Positions 50,667-59,780 of a stretch of 59,780 bases of DNA are shown one piece after another. The stretch's first letter is position 1, and each line of letters opens with the position of its first letter. Origin of the DNA: Bacteroidaceae bacterium. GTDB taxonomy: Bacteria; Bacteroidota; Bacteroidia; Bacteroidales; Bacteroidaceae. Below the pieces are notes generated by a model. The model was not told the DNA's origin and searched no databases. It saw only the letters and a list, made by a program, of their open reading frames with translations. The stretch covers positions 1-59,780 of the forward strand of contig JAFZVY010000139.1 in NCBI GenBank assembly GCA_017617575.1, written 5' to 3'. The position numbers and the translations under genes were made by a program.

Positions 50667-52790
50667 TTAGCGGTTCATGCTTACGATAAGTTCCTCGTTG
50701 TTCTTTGTGTTCTGAATCTGCTTGAGCACGAATTCCATTGCCTCTACCGATGTCATGTCGGCAATGTGCTTGCGGAGCACCCACATACGGTTGAGAGTCA
50801 TTGGGTCGAGGAGGAGGTCGTCACGACGAGTAGATGAAGCAACAAGGTTGACGGCTGGGAAGATACGCTTGTTGGCAAGTGTGCGGTCAAGCTGAAGCTC
50901 CATGTTACCTGTTCCCTTGAATTCCTCGAAGATTACCTCGTCCATCTTTGAACCTGTGTCGATAAGTGCTGTTGCAATGATAGTGAGTGAGCCTTGTCCC
51001 TCGATGTTACGTGCAGCACCAAAGAAACGCTTTGGCTTCTGGAGTGCATTGGCGTCAACACCACCTGAGAGCACCTTACCTGATGCTGGGCTTACGGTGT
51101 TGTATGCACGTGCAAGACGTGTGATTGAGTCAAGGAAGATTACCACATCGTGTCCGCACTCTACCATACGCTTTGCCTTCTCAAGCACGAGACCTGCAAT
51201 CTTCACGTGGTTCTCAGCTGGGGCATCGAATGTTGATGCGATAACCTCGGCATTAACCGTACGTGACATATCTGTTACTTCCTCTGGACGCTCGTCGATG
51301 AGGAGCATGATGAGGTAAGCGTCTGGATGATTGCGTGCTATGCTATTGGCAATGTCCTTCATGAGGAGTGTCTTACCAGTCTTTGGCTGTGCCACGATGA
51401 GCGCACGCTGTCCCTTACCGATTGGTGAGAAGAGGTCAACGATACGTGATGATGGCGAATCCTTGACGCCGCTACAGAGTTTGAACTTCTCCTCTGGGAA
51501 GAGAGGTGTGAGGAACTCGAATGCTGCACGGTTGCGAACGAATGATGGCTCGCGTCCGTTGATTGAAATGATGTCCGTGAGTGGGAAGAACTTCTCTCCG
51601 TCTCTTGGTGGACGAATTGTTCCGTGAACCACATCACCAGTCTTGAGTCCGAAGTGTTTAATCTGCTGCTGGCTCACGTAAATGTCGTCAGGAGATGGAA
51701 GATAGTTGTAGTCGGCACTACGGAGGAAACCGTAGTTGTCGATAGTCTCAAGTACGCCTGATGCCTCAAGGATGCTGTCAAAATCGTATTCCTTGTGCTT
51801 GAATACTGTCTTGGCTGGCTCTTCCTCCTCATACTGCATCTGTGGCATCATCTGGTTGCCAGCAGGAGCATAAGGTGCATAGTCGTTGTTTCTTGGTTCG
51901 TTGAAGATGTCCATTGGGCTTGGCATGCCAAATATCTCCCTCATGGTTGGAATGTCCTCAACGATTATGAAGTCAGTACCATCAGTTGGTGGTACGAATG
52001 AATTATTCTTGATGATTACCTCCTTTGGCTCGGCATCGTCTGTGTAGCCAGCCTCTGGGATAAACTCAGAGAAGTCGATGTCAGAGTTTGAAGAATTGTT
52101 TGAAGCCTTTGCCTCCTCAAACTCTTCCCTTGACATGAACTCAGGGATGCTGTCGGCATCGTCCTCTGTTGGTGCAGCAGGCTCTTCAGCCTTCTCTGCT
52201 ACAGGCTCTTCCTCCTCGGCAGCCTTCTTTGTAGCAGCCTTTCTGCCCCTCTTCTTTGGCTCTTCAGTGGCTACAGCCTCTTCTTCGCCCTTATCTTCAT
52301 TATCTGTTGCCTCGGCAGCAGCTGCTGCTGCCTTGGCTTCCTCTTCAGCCTTCTTCTCAGCGGCAGACTTACGTCCACGCTTCTTTGGTGCAGGAGCATC
52401 CTCAGATGTGAGAACCAACTCCTGCTCTTTTGTATTTTCGTTTGACTTCATCTTTTCTATGCTATCATCAACGAGTGCCTTAGCCTCGTCAGACAATTCT
52501 GCAAAAAGCGAATCGTCCTTAGTTACCTTCATTGTCTTATCCACCTTCTTTGCCTTTGACTGGTTGGCACTATATACCTTGTCAACGTTCTTCACGCTTA
52601 CTCTTGAGCGCTTGCGTGCAGGTGTGTTATCGTTTGCATTGCTTTGTGCAGCAGAAACGGCTTGCTCATCAAGAATCTTGAACATAAGGTCGTCTTGCTT
52701 AGTCTTGTCAGCACCCTTGATGCCCATTTCCTTTGCAATCTTCTTAAGTTCGGAAAGTGTCATTCCGTCTAATTGCTCTTTGTTATACAT
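50667..52790 (-). CDS. rho: transcription termination factor Rho with long disordered insert
   Basis: 707 residues, against about 420 in E. coli. Residues 1-45 are the Rho N-terminal helix bundle ([20 protein letters not shown]), then about 270 residues rich in Lys, Glu, Ala and Asp ([40 protein letters not shown]), an RNA-binding cold-shock-like domain (about 340-410, [21 protein letters not shown]) and the RecA-type ATPase with Walker [14 protein letters not shown] and [12 protein letters not shown]. Hexameric RNA helicase that ends transcription. Extensions of this type are known in Bacteroidetes Rho proteins. Preceded by a structured 5' leader. Confidence 0.97.
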   Translation of the reverse strand: MYNKEQLDGMTLSELKKIAKEMGIKGADKTKQDDLMFKILDEQAVSAAQSNANDNTPARKRSRVSVKNVDKVYSANQSKAKKVDKTMKVTKDDSLFAELSDEAKALVDDSIEKMKSNENTKEQELVLTSEDAPAPKKRGRKSAAEKKAEEEAKAAAAAAEATDNEDKGEEEAVATEEPKKRGRKAATKKAAEEEEPVAEKAEEPAAPTEDDADSIPEFMSREEFEEAKASNNSSNSDIDFSEFIPEAGYTDDAEPKEVIIKNNSFVPPTDGTDFIIVEDIPTMREIFGMPSPMDIFNEPRNNDYAPYAPAGNQMMPQMQYEEEEPAKTVFKHKEYDFDSILEASGVLETIDNYGFLRSADYNYLPSPDDIYVSQQQIKHFGLKTGDVVHGTIRPPRDGEKFFPLTDIISINGREPSFVRNRAAFEFLTPLFPEEKFKLCSGVKDSPSSRIVDLFSPIGKGQRALIVAQPKTGKTLLMKDIANSIARNHPDAYLIMLLIDERPEEVTDMSRTVNAEVIASTFDAPAENHVKIAGLVLEKAKRMVECGHDVVIFLDSITRLARAYNTVSPASGKVLSGGVDANALQKPKRFFGAARNIEGQGSLTIIATALIDTGSKMDEVIFEEFKGTGNMELQLDRTLANKRIFPAVNLVASSTRRDDLLLDPMTLNRMWVLRKHIADMTSVEAMEFVLKQIQNTKNNEELIVSMNR

Positions 52791-53035
52791 ACCTTAGTAT
52801 AATGTATTTTATTATAATCTGAGTGAAAGACGCTACTCCTTGCGCAGGTAGCAGTCGTGTGTGTACAAGAATAGTACACGAATTGCTAAAGACTGATTAA
52901 CCGTGGCTAATCGTTAGCAAATTGGAAGCACGTTCTAATATTTAGAACCAGCTTGAATTGAAATTGTTTTAGTGGAAAAATGATATCGGACGGAAACGTC
53001 CCTACCTAAATTCGACGCAAAGGTAAACAATATAT
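52791..53035 (-). promoter_or_regulatory. rho promoter and long structured leader
   Basis: Promoter box TTTACCTTTGCGTC (complement near 53016-53030). The transcript would have about 225 nt before the ATG, with five small hairpins (in plus coordinates 52988-53001, 52932-52948, 52883-52920 nested, 52861-52879, 52832-52852). The stems include GGACG/CGTCC, GTTCTAA/TTAGAAC, TTGCTAA/TTAGCAA and GTGTAC/GTACAC. A leader of this kind suggests autoregulated termination, as known for E. coli rho. Confidence 0.6.
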
Positions 53036-53164
53036 ATTGAGCGACCAACATTTTTCGTAAAAAAATGTTTCGTTCCCCAGAGTTTTTCTGCATTTAGTGA
53101 TGCATAAACCGCAAAATGGTGCGATAAAGAGTTTTTTTCTTGTCCGAAGGAGTGGCAAAATCAT

Positions 53165-53299
53165 ACGAGGTAAGATATGGTAAATCGAACGAGGTACGAT
53201 GTGCAACATCGATAGTAATCGAATTGGTATATCGATAGTAAACGAATTACCATATCGATAGTAATCGATTTACCACATCGATTACTATCGAATTTGAAT
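53165..53299. repeat. 23-bp tandem array of ATCGAT palindromes
   Basis: Four units of exactly 23 bp at 53208, 53231, 53254 and 53277, each starting ATCGAT and containing AGTAAxCGA or its complement, preceded by two related 24/19-bp units with ACGAGGTA. It lies between the rho promoter and the 3' end of engB. Not CRISPR: no constant repeat and no unique spacers. Confidence 0.75.
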
Positions 53300-53368
53300 G
53301 CCATTTTCTGGCGGTGTTCCCAACCTCTGCGAGAACTAAAAAACTCAAGAACCTAAGAACTTAAAAAC

Positions 53369-53971
53369 TTACTTCTTCAGACTCTTGTTTATGTTCTCAA
53401 TGAAGTCGAGGAGTTCGTCACGTCCGAGCTTGGAAGATGAAGATGTGATGAAATGCTGTGGAAGTTCCTCCCACTGTTCCTTGAGCTGTTCGATGTAGGC
53501 TTCCACCTGCTTCTGCGCCTTCTGCTTGCTCAGTTTGTCTGCCTTGGTAAAGACGATGACGAATGGCACGCCATTCTCGCCCACGAAGTTGAGGAAGTCG
53601 AGGTCCTTCTTCTGTGGCTCATGGCGAATGTCGATAAGCACAAAGAGACAGGTCAACTGCTCACGGTCGAGGACATAATGAGAGATGAGGTTGGACAACT
53701 TGTCCATCTCACGCTTGCCACGAAGGGCGAAACCATATCCCGGGAGGTCAACGAGATACCACTCGTTGTTGATGAGGAAATGGTTCACGAGCATGGTCTT
53801 ACCCGGAGTGGAAGATGTCATAGCCAACTTAGACCTGTTGGTAAGCATATTGATAAGCGATGACTTACCTACATTGCTTCGTCCTATGAACGCATATTCT
53901 GGAAGGTCTGTCTTTGGACACATATCTGCCCTTGGCGAAGAACCTTTGTATTCTGCTGAGATTATATTCAT
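53369..53971 (-). CDS. engB: ribosome biogenesis GTPase EngB/YsxC
   Basis: 200 residues. TrmE-Era-EngA-like small GTPase assisting large-subunit assembly. G1 [16 protein letters not shown] (about residues 29-44), G3 [10 protein letters not shown]4 FTKADK and G5-like SSSKLGR. Length fits the family. The end of the gene is followed by an ACTTAAAAACTT tract (53336-53370). Preceded at 145 bp by tex on the same strand. Confidence 0.96.
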   Translation of the reverse strand: MNIISAEYKGSSPRADMCPKTDLPEYAFIGRSNVGKSSLINMLTNRSKLAMTSSTPGKTMLVNHFLINNEWYLVDLPGYGFALRGKREMDKLSNLISHYVLDREQLTCLFVLIDIRHEPQKKDLDFLNFVGENGVPFVIVFTKADKLSKQKAQKQVEAYIEQLKEQWEELPQHFITSSSSKLGRDELLDFIENINKSLKK

Positions 53972-53979
53972 AATTGGAG

Positions 53980-54125
53980 CCCCCTCCCTTCCTCCCCGAG
54001 GGGAGGTGACCGTCAGAGGCGATTAGAGTTTTTATGTTTGAGGCCCCCTCCCGACCTCCCCGAGGGGAGGAGGATAAAGCCCTTGTCCCTATGGTAACCC
54101 AGTCCCCTCCCTGTAGGAAGGGTTA
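53980..54125. repeat. tandem C/G-rich repeats between tex and engB
   Basis: Two units, 53980-54029 and 54041-54090, share GCCCCCTCCC ... CCTCCCCGAGGGGAGG; a third diverged part follows (CCCAGTCCCCTCCCTGTAGG). The CCCCGAGGGG core can form a hairpin. The same kind of sequence is found inside cobQ. Confidence 0.7.
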
Positions 54126-54132
54126 GGGTGGG

Positions 54133-56286
54133 TCAGAGACCCTTCATCGACAAAGCAAGGCGGTCACGTTGAAGGTCAACGCTTATCACCTTTACCTGTA
54201 CGTGCTGGTGAAGTTGTACCTCGCTTGCAGGGTCTTTGACGAAATGGTCTGCAAGTTCGCTGACGTGTACAAGTCCCTTGGTATGAACGCCCACATCCAC
54301 GAAGCAACCGAAGTTGGTGATGTTGGTGATGATGCCCGGAAGTATCATTCCCGGCTGTACGTCCTCAAGCTCCTTCACATCCTTGGAGAATGAGAATGCC
54401 TCAAGCTGCTGACGTGGGTCGCGTCCCGGCTTCTCAAGCTCCGCCATGATGTCCTGAAGGGTTGGGAGTCCTATCTTGTCCGTCACGTATTTGTTGATGT
54501 CTATCTTTGCACGTATAGCCTTGTCAGCAAGAAGCTCAGCCACTGTACACTTCTGGTCCTTTGCCATCTTCTCCACCACAGGATAGCTCTCAGGGTGAAC
54601 GGCACTATTGTCAAGAGGCTGCTTGCCACCACTCACACGGAGGAATCCAGCTGCCTGCTCAAATGCCTTTGGACCGAGCTTAGGTACTTTTAACAGTTCC
54701 TTACGACTCGTGAACGCTCCGTTCTCTGCACGATAGTTCACGATGTTCTGTGCTATGGCAGGACCAAGACCTGATATGTATGTGAGAAGATGCTTGGAAG
54801 CGGTATTCACATTGACGCCCACCTTGTTCACACACATCTCCACCGTCTGGTCGAGCGAGTGCTTCAATGCCTTCTGGTCAACGTCCTTCTGGTACTGTCC
54901 CACTCCGATGGAGTTAGGGTCTATCTTCACAAGTTCTGCCAATGGGTCCATGAGACGGCGACCGATGGACACGGCACCTCTCACGGTCACGTCATAGTCC
55001 GGGAACTCCTCACGTGCCACCTTGGATGCTGAATAGATGGATGCTCCATCCTCGCTAACCACGAACACCTGTATGTCGCTTGGGAGGTGAAGACCGTTGA
55101 CGAACTCCTCCGTCTCACGGCTTGCCGTACCGTTACCGATGGATATTGCCTCTATCTTGTATTGCTTCACGAGAGTCCATATCTTGTTCTCTGCCTGTGC
55201 CCTCTCACTCTTTGGTGGGTGTGGATAGATAGCCTCATTATGCAGAAGGTTACCCTCGGCATCTAGACACACCACCTTACATCCCGTACGGAATCCTGGG
55301 TCGATAGCAAGTACACGCTTCTGACCGAGAGGTGCGGACATAAGAAGCTGCTCGAGGTTCTTCACGAAGATGCGTATTGCCTCTTGGTCGGCAAGTTCCT
55401 TGCTTGAGTTGGCAAACTCCGTCTCGATGCTTGGCTTGATAAGACGCTTGAAGGCATCTTCCACGGCATCCCACACCATCTCTGCACTCTTGCTTGAGTT
55501 GCGGAGGAACTGACGGTCAAGGCGGTCAAGGCAACGCTCGTCGTCTCCGCTAATGCTCACCCTCAGTACACCCTCTGCCTCGCCACGACGCATGGCAAGG
55601 AGACGATGCGATGCACACTTGGCAAGTCGCTCGGAGAAGTCGAAATAGTCGCGGAACTTCTGTGACTTAGCCACCCACTCGTCATTCTCCTCCTTTGGCT
55701 TGATGACCTTAGAAGTGATGACGGCATCCTTCTTGAAGTTGAAGCGCACGATGTTACGTGCCTCCTCGCTCTCACTCACCTGCTCGGCTATGATGTCCTT
55801 GGCTCCTTGAAGAGCCTCCTCCACGTTCTTCACGCCCTTTTCTTCGGAAACGAACTCCTTGGCTTTCTTCTCCACGTCCGCATTAGGATTTTGAAGGAGG
55901 AGGAACGTAGCCAATGGCTCAAGTCCCTTCTGTCGTGCCACCTCAGCCTTAGTCTTTCGCTTAGGCTTGTAAGGGAGGTAGATATCCTCCAATTCCGTGG
56001 CATCCCATGATGCCTCGATACGTGTCTTAAGCTCTGGAGTCAACTTGCCCTGCTCCTCAATGGTCTTGAGGATGGTCTCCTTACGCTTCTCTACTTCCTT
56101 GAGCTTGTCAAGGTTGTCGCTTACGCTTGCCACCTGAACCTCATCGAGTGAACCTGTTGCCTCCTTACGGTAACGGCTGATGAAAGGGATGGTGCATCCC
56201 TCCTCAAGAAGGTTCACGGTATTCGCTACCTGACGCTCAGATATGCCTGTAGCCTTAGATATTAGTTTTGAAAATATTGGATTCAT
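54133..56286 (-). CDS. tex: RNA-binding transcription accessory protein Tex
   Basis: 717 residues. Tex_N helical domain at the start (SKATGISERQVANTVNLLEE, about 8-30), YqgF-like nuclease-fold domain (about 320-430; VLAIDPGFRTGCKVVCLD and SIGNGTASRETEEFV), helix-hairpin-helix region (TYISGLGPAIAQNIVNYRAE, about 510) and a C-terminal S1 domain (ITNITNFGCFVDVGVHTKGL, about 650-715). Complete length for the family. The protein binds RNA and acts in transcription. Confidence 0.96.
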   Translation of the reverse strand: MNPIFSKLISKATGISERQVANTVNLLEEGCTIPFISRYRKEATGSLDEVQVASVSDNLDKLKEVEKRKETILKTIEEQGKLTPELKTRIEASWDATELEDIYLPYKPKRKTKAEVARQKGLEPLATFLLLQNPNADVEKKAKEFVSEEKGVKNVEEALQGAKDIIAEQVSESEEARNIVRFNFKKDAVITSKVIKPKEENDEWVAKSQKFRDYFDFSERLAKCASHRLLAMRRGEAEGVLRVSISGDDERCLDRLDRQFLRNSSKSAEMVWDAVEDAFKRLIKPSIETEFANSSKELADQEAIRIFVKNLEQLLMSAPLGQKRVLAIDPGFRTGCKVVCLDAEGNLLHNEAIYPHPPKSERAQAENKIWTLVKQYKIEAISIGNGTASRETEEFVNGLHLPSDIQVFVVSEDGASIYSASKVAREEFPDYDVTVRGAVSIGRRLMDPLAELVKIDPNSIGVGQYQKDVDQKALKHSLDQTVEMCVNKVGVNVNTASKHLLTYISGLGPAIAQNIVNYRAENGAFTSRKELLKVPKLGPKAFEQAAGFLRVSGGKQPLDNSAVHPESYPVVEKMAKDQKCTVAELLADKAIRAKIDINKYVTDKIGLPTLQDIMAELEKPGRDPRQQLEAFSFSKDVKELEDVQPGMILPGIITNITNFGCFVDVGVHTKGLVHVSELADHFVKDPASEVQLHQHVQVKVISVDLQRDRLALSMKGL

Positions 56287-56671
56287 AATCTAACCTGACC
56301 TTCCTCCAACCCCGTTCCTCCGTCGAGCAGGGCACTGCTCTTCCCTCATTTCGGGACAGAGAGACATTCAATCTCTCTTCTGCGCCCTTATTCGCCTTTC
56401 AGGACGGGGAGAAGAATGATTTGTTCGCTCATAGTTCTCAACACAGAGTGCACAGAGAACTCAGAGGAATTATAATTAACAATAAATAATTAGCATGCTG
56501 GCATCGCCACTTTGCATTATGTTTTCTGGATTCTCCTTTCCCCTCTGTGCTCTCCGTGTTCTCTGTGTTTACAGAAACAAACAATTTTGAATTATGCATT
56601 CTTAATTATTCATTCACAGAGTGACTTCTCCCCGTCCTGAAAGGAAGGGGTTGGGGGAAGGTCCTCCTCAC
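56287..56671. other. intergenic gap with nested inverted repeats
   Basis: No gene. Outer arms CTTTCAGGACGGGGAGAAG (56396-56414) and its exact complement (56625-56643). Inner arms of the CACAGAG family: AACACAGAGTGCACAGAGAA (56440-) and TCTCCGTGTTCTCTGTGTT (to 56570). Another CGAGCAGGGCACTGCTC hairpin lies near 56314-56333. The element is about 250 bp between tex and the GH105 gene. Confidence 0.7.
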
Positions 56672-57892
56672 TTACTTCTCCGCCCTATACAGTTCCGTCA
56701 ACGCCATAATCCAAGGACCAAGTCCCTTTGGGTCGTTGTCTGCCTGTTGTTCCTTAATATAGTATTCATAACTGCCGTTGCGAGTATCGCTCAGCCCAGC
56801 CACCTTGCACACATGCTTCAGTACCACGAGACCATTCTCGTCCTCGTCCACGAAGTGATGCTCTATACCCTTGAGCGTCTTGACTGCCTCCTTGTGGTAG
56901 CTCTCGTCAAGATAGCCGAGACGTGCGCCCTTCAAGAACACATAAGCCATCATAGGCGTTACGGACATCTCAAGATAGTTGTCAGCCTTATCCGTCACGT
57001 CAAGCACCTGATGCCATGCACCCGTCTCCTCGTCACGCAGCTCAAGCATCCTTCCGCACAGGCTCTGCAGTATGTATGTAAGCGAGTCAATAGCTCCCTG
57101 GTCTTGTGCATAGTATGTTGAACTGTTGTTCTGGTAAATCTCAAGGTAGTCAACAAGTGCCATCAGGTACCAGCCCTCGGCACGTCCCCATGCGTGTGCA
57201 CTTCTACCCGTTTTCTTGTCAGCCCACGACTGCACGCTATCCGCATCCCAAGCATGGTGAAGGAGCTTGCACTTGTCGCAATAAGCCCTGTTGTACATAA
57301 GGCAGAACTGATGCTCCACGTCGTCCATGCTCATGGCACGCTTCGTACCTTTCTCGAACCACTGTGAGTATTCAGCATAGAACGGCGCACTCATATAGAG
57401 CCCGTCAAGCCACATCTGTTCGGGATAAATCTGCTTGTGCCAGAATCCACCGTCCAAGGTGCGAGGCTGTATCTCCAACTGATGGCGAAGGGTGTCCATC
57501 GCCTTGCGGTATTTCCTCTTGCCCGTATAGTCAAGCATACGGAACAGCAGCTTACCGCTGTTGATGTCATCCAGCTTGAACGCCTGCATGTCATAGTTGC
57601 GGATAGAACCATCCTCGCAAACGAGCGTGTCGCAATAGCCATCCACATACTCATACACCATCCTGCGGTAGCCATCATCGCCCTGCACATCGGCAAAGTC
57701 GAGCATAGCCTTCAGTTCCAGTCCCTGCGTGTAGTTCCACTTAGGCCCCTTCTTCGTATCTATCATCCATGCCTTCCTGTAACGTGCCATCTCCGACGCC
57801 ACAATCCTGTGTATCATCTTCTCCGTCTTGCTCTGCGCACCAGCGGAGAGAGAGACCACCAGCAGGAGTATTAGTAATATTAGCTGTTTCAT
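56672..57892 (-). CDS. GH105 unsaturated rhamnogalacturonyl/glucuronyl hydrolase
   Basis: 406 residues. Signal peptide MKQLILLILLLVVSLSAGAQ. (alpha/alpha)6-barrel enzyme that removes the 4,5-unsaturated uronic acid left by polysaccharide lyases. Sequence signs: WNYTQGLELKAMLDF, DGGFWHKQIYPEQMWLDGLY with catalytic Asp 163, HAWGRAEGWYLMALVDYLEI (about 230-250), and QVLDVTDKADNYLEMSVTPM. Substrate is likely pectin or a glycosaminoglycan-type uronide. No lyase or SusCD pair lies nearby, so it is not in an obvious polysaccharide locus. Exported, probably periplasmic. Confidence 0.9.
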   Translation of the reverse strand: MKQLILLILLLVVSLSAGAQSKTEKMIHRIVASEMARYRKAWMIDTKKGPKWNYTQGLELKAMLDFADVQGDDGYRRMVYEYVDGYCDTLVCEDGSIRNYDMQAFKLDDINSGKLLFRMLDYTGKRKYRKAMDTLRHQLEIQPRTLDGGFWHKQIYPEQMWLDGLYMSAPFYAEYSQWFEKGTKRAMSMDDVEHQFCLMYNRAYCDKCKLLHHAWDADSVQSWADKKTGRSAHAWGRAEGWYLMALVDYLEIYQNNSSTYYAQDQGAIDSLTYILQSLCGRMLELRDEETGAWHQVLDVTDKADNYLEMSVTPMMAYVFLKGARLGYLDESYHKEAVKTLKGIEHHFVDEDENGLVVLKHVCKVAGLSDTRNGSYEYYIKEQQADNDPKGLGPWIMALTELYRAEK

Positions 57893-57948
57893 AATATCTA
57901 TGCTTAGCCCTTTACCGAACTCGGCAAAGGAAAATTATGAATTATGAA
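57893..57948. repeat. AATTATGAATTATGCATTATG tract
   Basis: Short run of units AATTATGA around 57933-57962, overlapping the end of the next gene. Similar AATTATGCATTCTTAATTATTC is at 56591-56612. Confidence 0.45.
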
Positions 57949-59589
57949 TTATGCATTATGAATTCCTTCAAGGTACTGCGCAAGCATCTCTGCACATCGC
58001 TCGCCATCCACGCCTGCTGAGACGATACCTCCTGCATAACCTGCACCCTCGCCACATGGGAAGAGACCCTTCACACGCACATGCTGGAGCGTCTCCCTGT
58101 CACGTATGATGCGGACAGGCGCACTTGTACGTGTCTCCACACCAATGAGGACCGCCTCATCCGTGAGGAAGCCGTGGCTCATCTTGCCGAAGTTCCTGAA
58201 GCCCTGCTGCAGGCGAGTGGTGATGAACTCAGGCATCCAGAAGTGGATAGGAGTGGATATGAGTCCCGGAGTGTATGACGACTTAGGAAGGTCGTAGCTG
58301 CCCTTGCGATTCACGAAGTGAGCCATTCGCTGGGCAGGAGCCGTCTGTCGCATGTTACCCTGAATCCAAGCCGTCTTCTCGAGGCGTTCCTGAAACTCAA
58401 GCATGGCAAGCGCACCACTCTTAGTCTCCACACCCTCCACAGGAGGCAACTCCATGAGCGAACGGTCAGCAAGGTCTTCCACGTGAAGTTCAACCACCAT
58501 ACCGCTATTGCTCCATGGCGAGTTACGCTGAGAGTTCGACATACCGTTGACCACAATCTGGTGAGGACCGCTGGCAGCAGGCACTACCGTACCACCCGGG
58601 CACATGCAGAACGAATACACTCCGCGTCCCTCCACCTGAGTGACGAATGAATATTCTGCTGCAGGAAGGTACTTGCCCCTTCCGTTACGATTATGATACT
58701 GTATCTGGTCAATCAGTTCGCTTGGGTGCTCAAGTCGCACGCCCACGGCTATGTCCTTAGCCTCTATTTCTATGCCCTGAGCATGGAGGTAGCGATAGAC
58801 GTCACGTGCCGAGTGACCCGTGGCAAGGATGACAGGACCCTTGATGTGAGAAGAATGAAGAGTGCTTGACGATGAATCGTCAGCTGTGCTCTCCACCTCT
58901 ATTCCTTCCACCTTGTCGCCCGACATGAGGAAACCAGTCATCTTTGTCTCGAAATGCACCTCACCGCCACATTGGATGATGGTGTTGCGCATATTCTCTA
59001 TGATGAGCGGCAACTTGTCCGTACCGAGGTGTGGATGTGCATCTGCAAGGATGCTCGTGCTCGCACCATGCTGGCAGAACACGTTGAGAATCTTATCCAC
59101 ATTGCCACGCTTCTTGCTACGGGTGTAGAGCTTGCCGTCGGAAAAAGCTCCTGCGCCACCCTCGCCAAAGGAGTAGTTGCTCTCAGGATTTACCTTGTGC
59201 TCACGACTAATCTTGGCGATATCCTTTCTGCGCTCGTGTACCGACTTGCCTCGTTCCACGACGATAGGTCGCACACCAAGCTCTATAAGCCTCAAGGCTG
59301 CAAACAGTCCTCCAGGACCTGCACCCACGACCACAGCCTGCGGACAACCCTCCACGTTCCTATATTCCGTATGCGTGTATTCGTCGTCCTGAGGTTCCTC
59401 GTTGATGTAGCAACGCACCTTTAGATTGATGAATATTGTTCTCTGTCGGGCATCCACGCTACGCTTCAACACACGCACAGCATTGATGGTCCTCACGTCC
59501 ATGCCCTTGTCCTTGGCAAGGAATGCCTTTATATTCTGTTCGCTTGCTGCCTGCTCTGGCAGAACGCGAATTTGATATTCCTGTATCAT
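57949..59589 (-). CDS. NAD(P)/FAD-dependent oxidoreductase
   Basis: 546 residues from ATG 59589; the upstream reading to 59649 lies beyond the promoter-like TACCTTTGCGC (complement near 59609-59619). An N-terminal domain of about 90 residues (EYQIRVLPEQAASEQNIKAF) precedes the Rossmann FAD site VVVGAGPGGLFAALRLIELG (about 88-107) and a second-dinucleotide segment VILATGHSARDVYRYL. C terminus FPCGEGAGYAGGIVSAGVDG is typical of this family of uncharacterised FAD-dependent dehydrogenases. Substrate unknown. Single gene. Confidence 0.88.
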   Translation of the reverse strand: MIQEYQIRVLPEQAASEQNIKAFLAKDKGMDVRTINAVRVLKRSVDARQRTIFINLKVRCYINEEPQDDEYTHTEYRNVEGCPQAVVVGAGPGGLFAALRLIELGVRPIVVERGKSVHERRKDIAKISREHKVNPESNYSFGEGGAGAFSDGKLYTRSKKRGNVDKILNVFCQHGASTSILADAHPHLGTDKLPLIIENMRNTIIQCGGEVHFETKMTGFLMSGDKVEGIEVESTADDSSSSTLHSSHIKGPVILATGHSARDVYRYLHAQGIEIEAKDIAVGVRLEHPSELIDQIQYHNRNGRGKYLPAAEYSFVTQVEGRGVYSFCMCPGGTVVPAASGPHQIVVNGMSNSQRNSPWSNSGMVVELHVEDLADRSLMELPPVEGVETKSGALAMLEFQERLEKTAWIQGNMRQTAPAQRMAHFVNRKGSYDLPKSSYTPGLISTPIHFWMPEFITTRLQQGFRNFGKMSHGFLTDEAVLIGVETRTSAPVRIIRDRETLQHVRVKGLFPCGEGAGYAGGIVSAGVDGERCAEMLAQYLEGIHNA

Positions 59590-59688
59590 ACCTTTATTAT
59601 TATCCAAGCGCAAAGGTATGCATAAATATTGAAACGAGCAAATGACCATTTCCAGATTTGAACTATTCTGTCGTTTTTACATATATGC

Positions 59689-59720
59689 AAGAGGGCGTGT
59701 CACGATGGACACGCCCTCTT
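59689..59720. terminator. hairpin terminator near right edge
   Basis: 13-bp arms AAGAGGGCGTGTC / GACACGCCCTCTT with a 6-nt loop, downstream of the minus-strand gene that ends at 59745. Confidence 0.75.
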
Positions 59721-59744
59721 GTTGGTATGGCAAGGAAAGCCTTC

Positions 59745-59780
59745 TTATATCCTTGGCTTCTGCACTATGCGGATGACAAG
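59745..59780 (-). CDS. C-terminal fragment of a gene running out of the window
   Basis: On the minus strand the last codons read LVIRIVQKPRI followed by TAA at 59745-59747. Position ahead of a terminator supports a real gene tail; too short to identify. Confidence 0.4.
   Translation of the reverse strand, partial: LVIRIVQKPRI

Noticed and set aside
53165-53299. Possible CRISPR array
   Set aside because: Units are contiguous 23-mers with no constant repeat/unique spacer alternation, and no cas genes are present.

Overview
The window looks like a chromosomal segment of a Bacteroidales bacterium, most likely Prevotellaceae. Evidence: many starts sit behind the Bacteroidetes promoter box TAnnTTTG (seen as TACCTTTGC, TAACTTTGC, TATCTTTGC), there are no strong Shine-Dalgarno sites, lipoproteins carry the CSDDD-type surface-export signal, TonB-dependent receptors are abundant, and Rho and an rRNA pseudouridine synthase carry long low-complexity N-terminal extensions. 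No rRNA, CRISPR array, prophage or intact IS was seen.

The left half (1-31.9 kb) is dominated by corrinoid metabolism. Two cobalamin riboswitches on the minus strand head uptake operons: (i) a TonB receptor plus a DUF4374 surface lipoprotein (3.0-6.95 kb), and (ii) a BtuB-like receptor, a CbiK-type chelatase made as a surface-type lipoprotein, and a BtuF-like binding lipoprotein (27.0-31.7 kb). Between them lie biosynthetic genes: cbiB (9.5 kb); a divergent cluster with cobD, cobQ/cbiP and an FHA-like gene leftward and cbiJ-cbiD (fused), cbiL and cbiA rightward (14.3-21.6 kb). The remaining ring-modifying genes and the inner-membrane BtuCD pair are not here. Three of these enzymes carry interspersed repeat sequence translated in frame at loops or domain linkers. 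Interspersed among them are an SSS transporter, outer-membrane beta-barrels with a shared structured leader, tandem BACON-like lipoproteins, a LysR/YidE-type transporter pair and small orphan proteins.

From 31.8 to 35.3 kb there is a four-gene ECF sigma operon (sigma factor, membrane-spanning candidate anti-sigma, two secreted proteins). The right half is mostly core housekeeping: MetY, an ABC-F ATPase, a sugar nucleotidyltransferase, a DivIC-like septum protein, PurB, an RGG-rich RluB-type pseudouridine synthase, AsnRS, a Y-family polymerase with a YolD-like partner, an orphan Vsr, tRNA-Val, Rho, EngB, Tex, a GH105 hydrolase and an FAD-dependent oxidoreductase. Several genes are followed by clear hairpin terminators, and intergenic gaps hold several families of palindromic or tandem repeats.

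Most interesting observations: the riboswitch-controlled receptor/surface-chelatase operon, repeat-derived peptides inside cobalamin enzymes, the shared leader hairpin of two porin-like genes, the long structured rho leader next to a 23-bp tandem array, and two small genes supported by their own consensus promoters.
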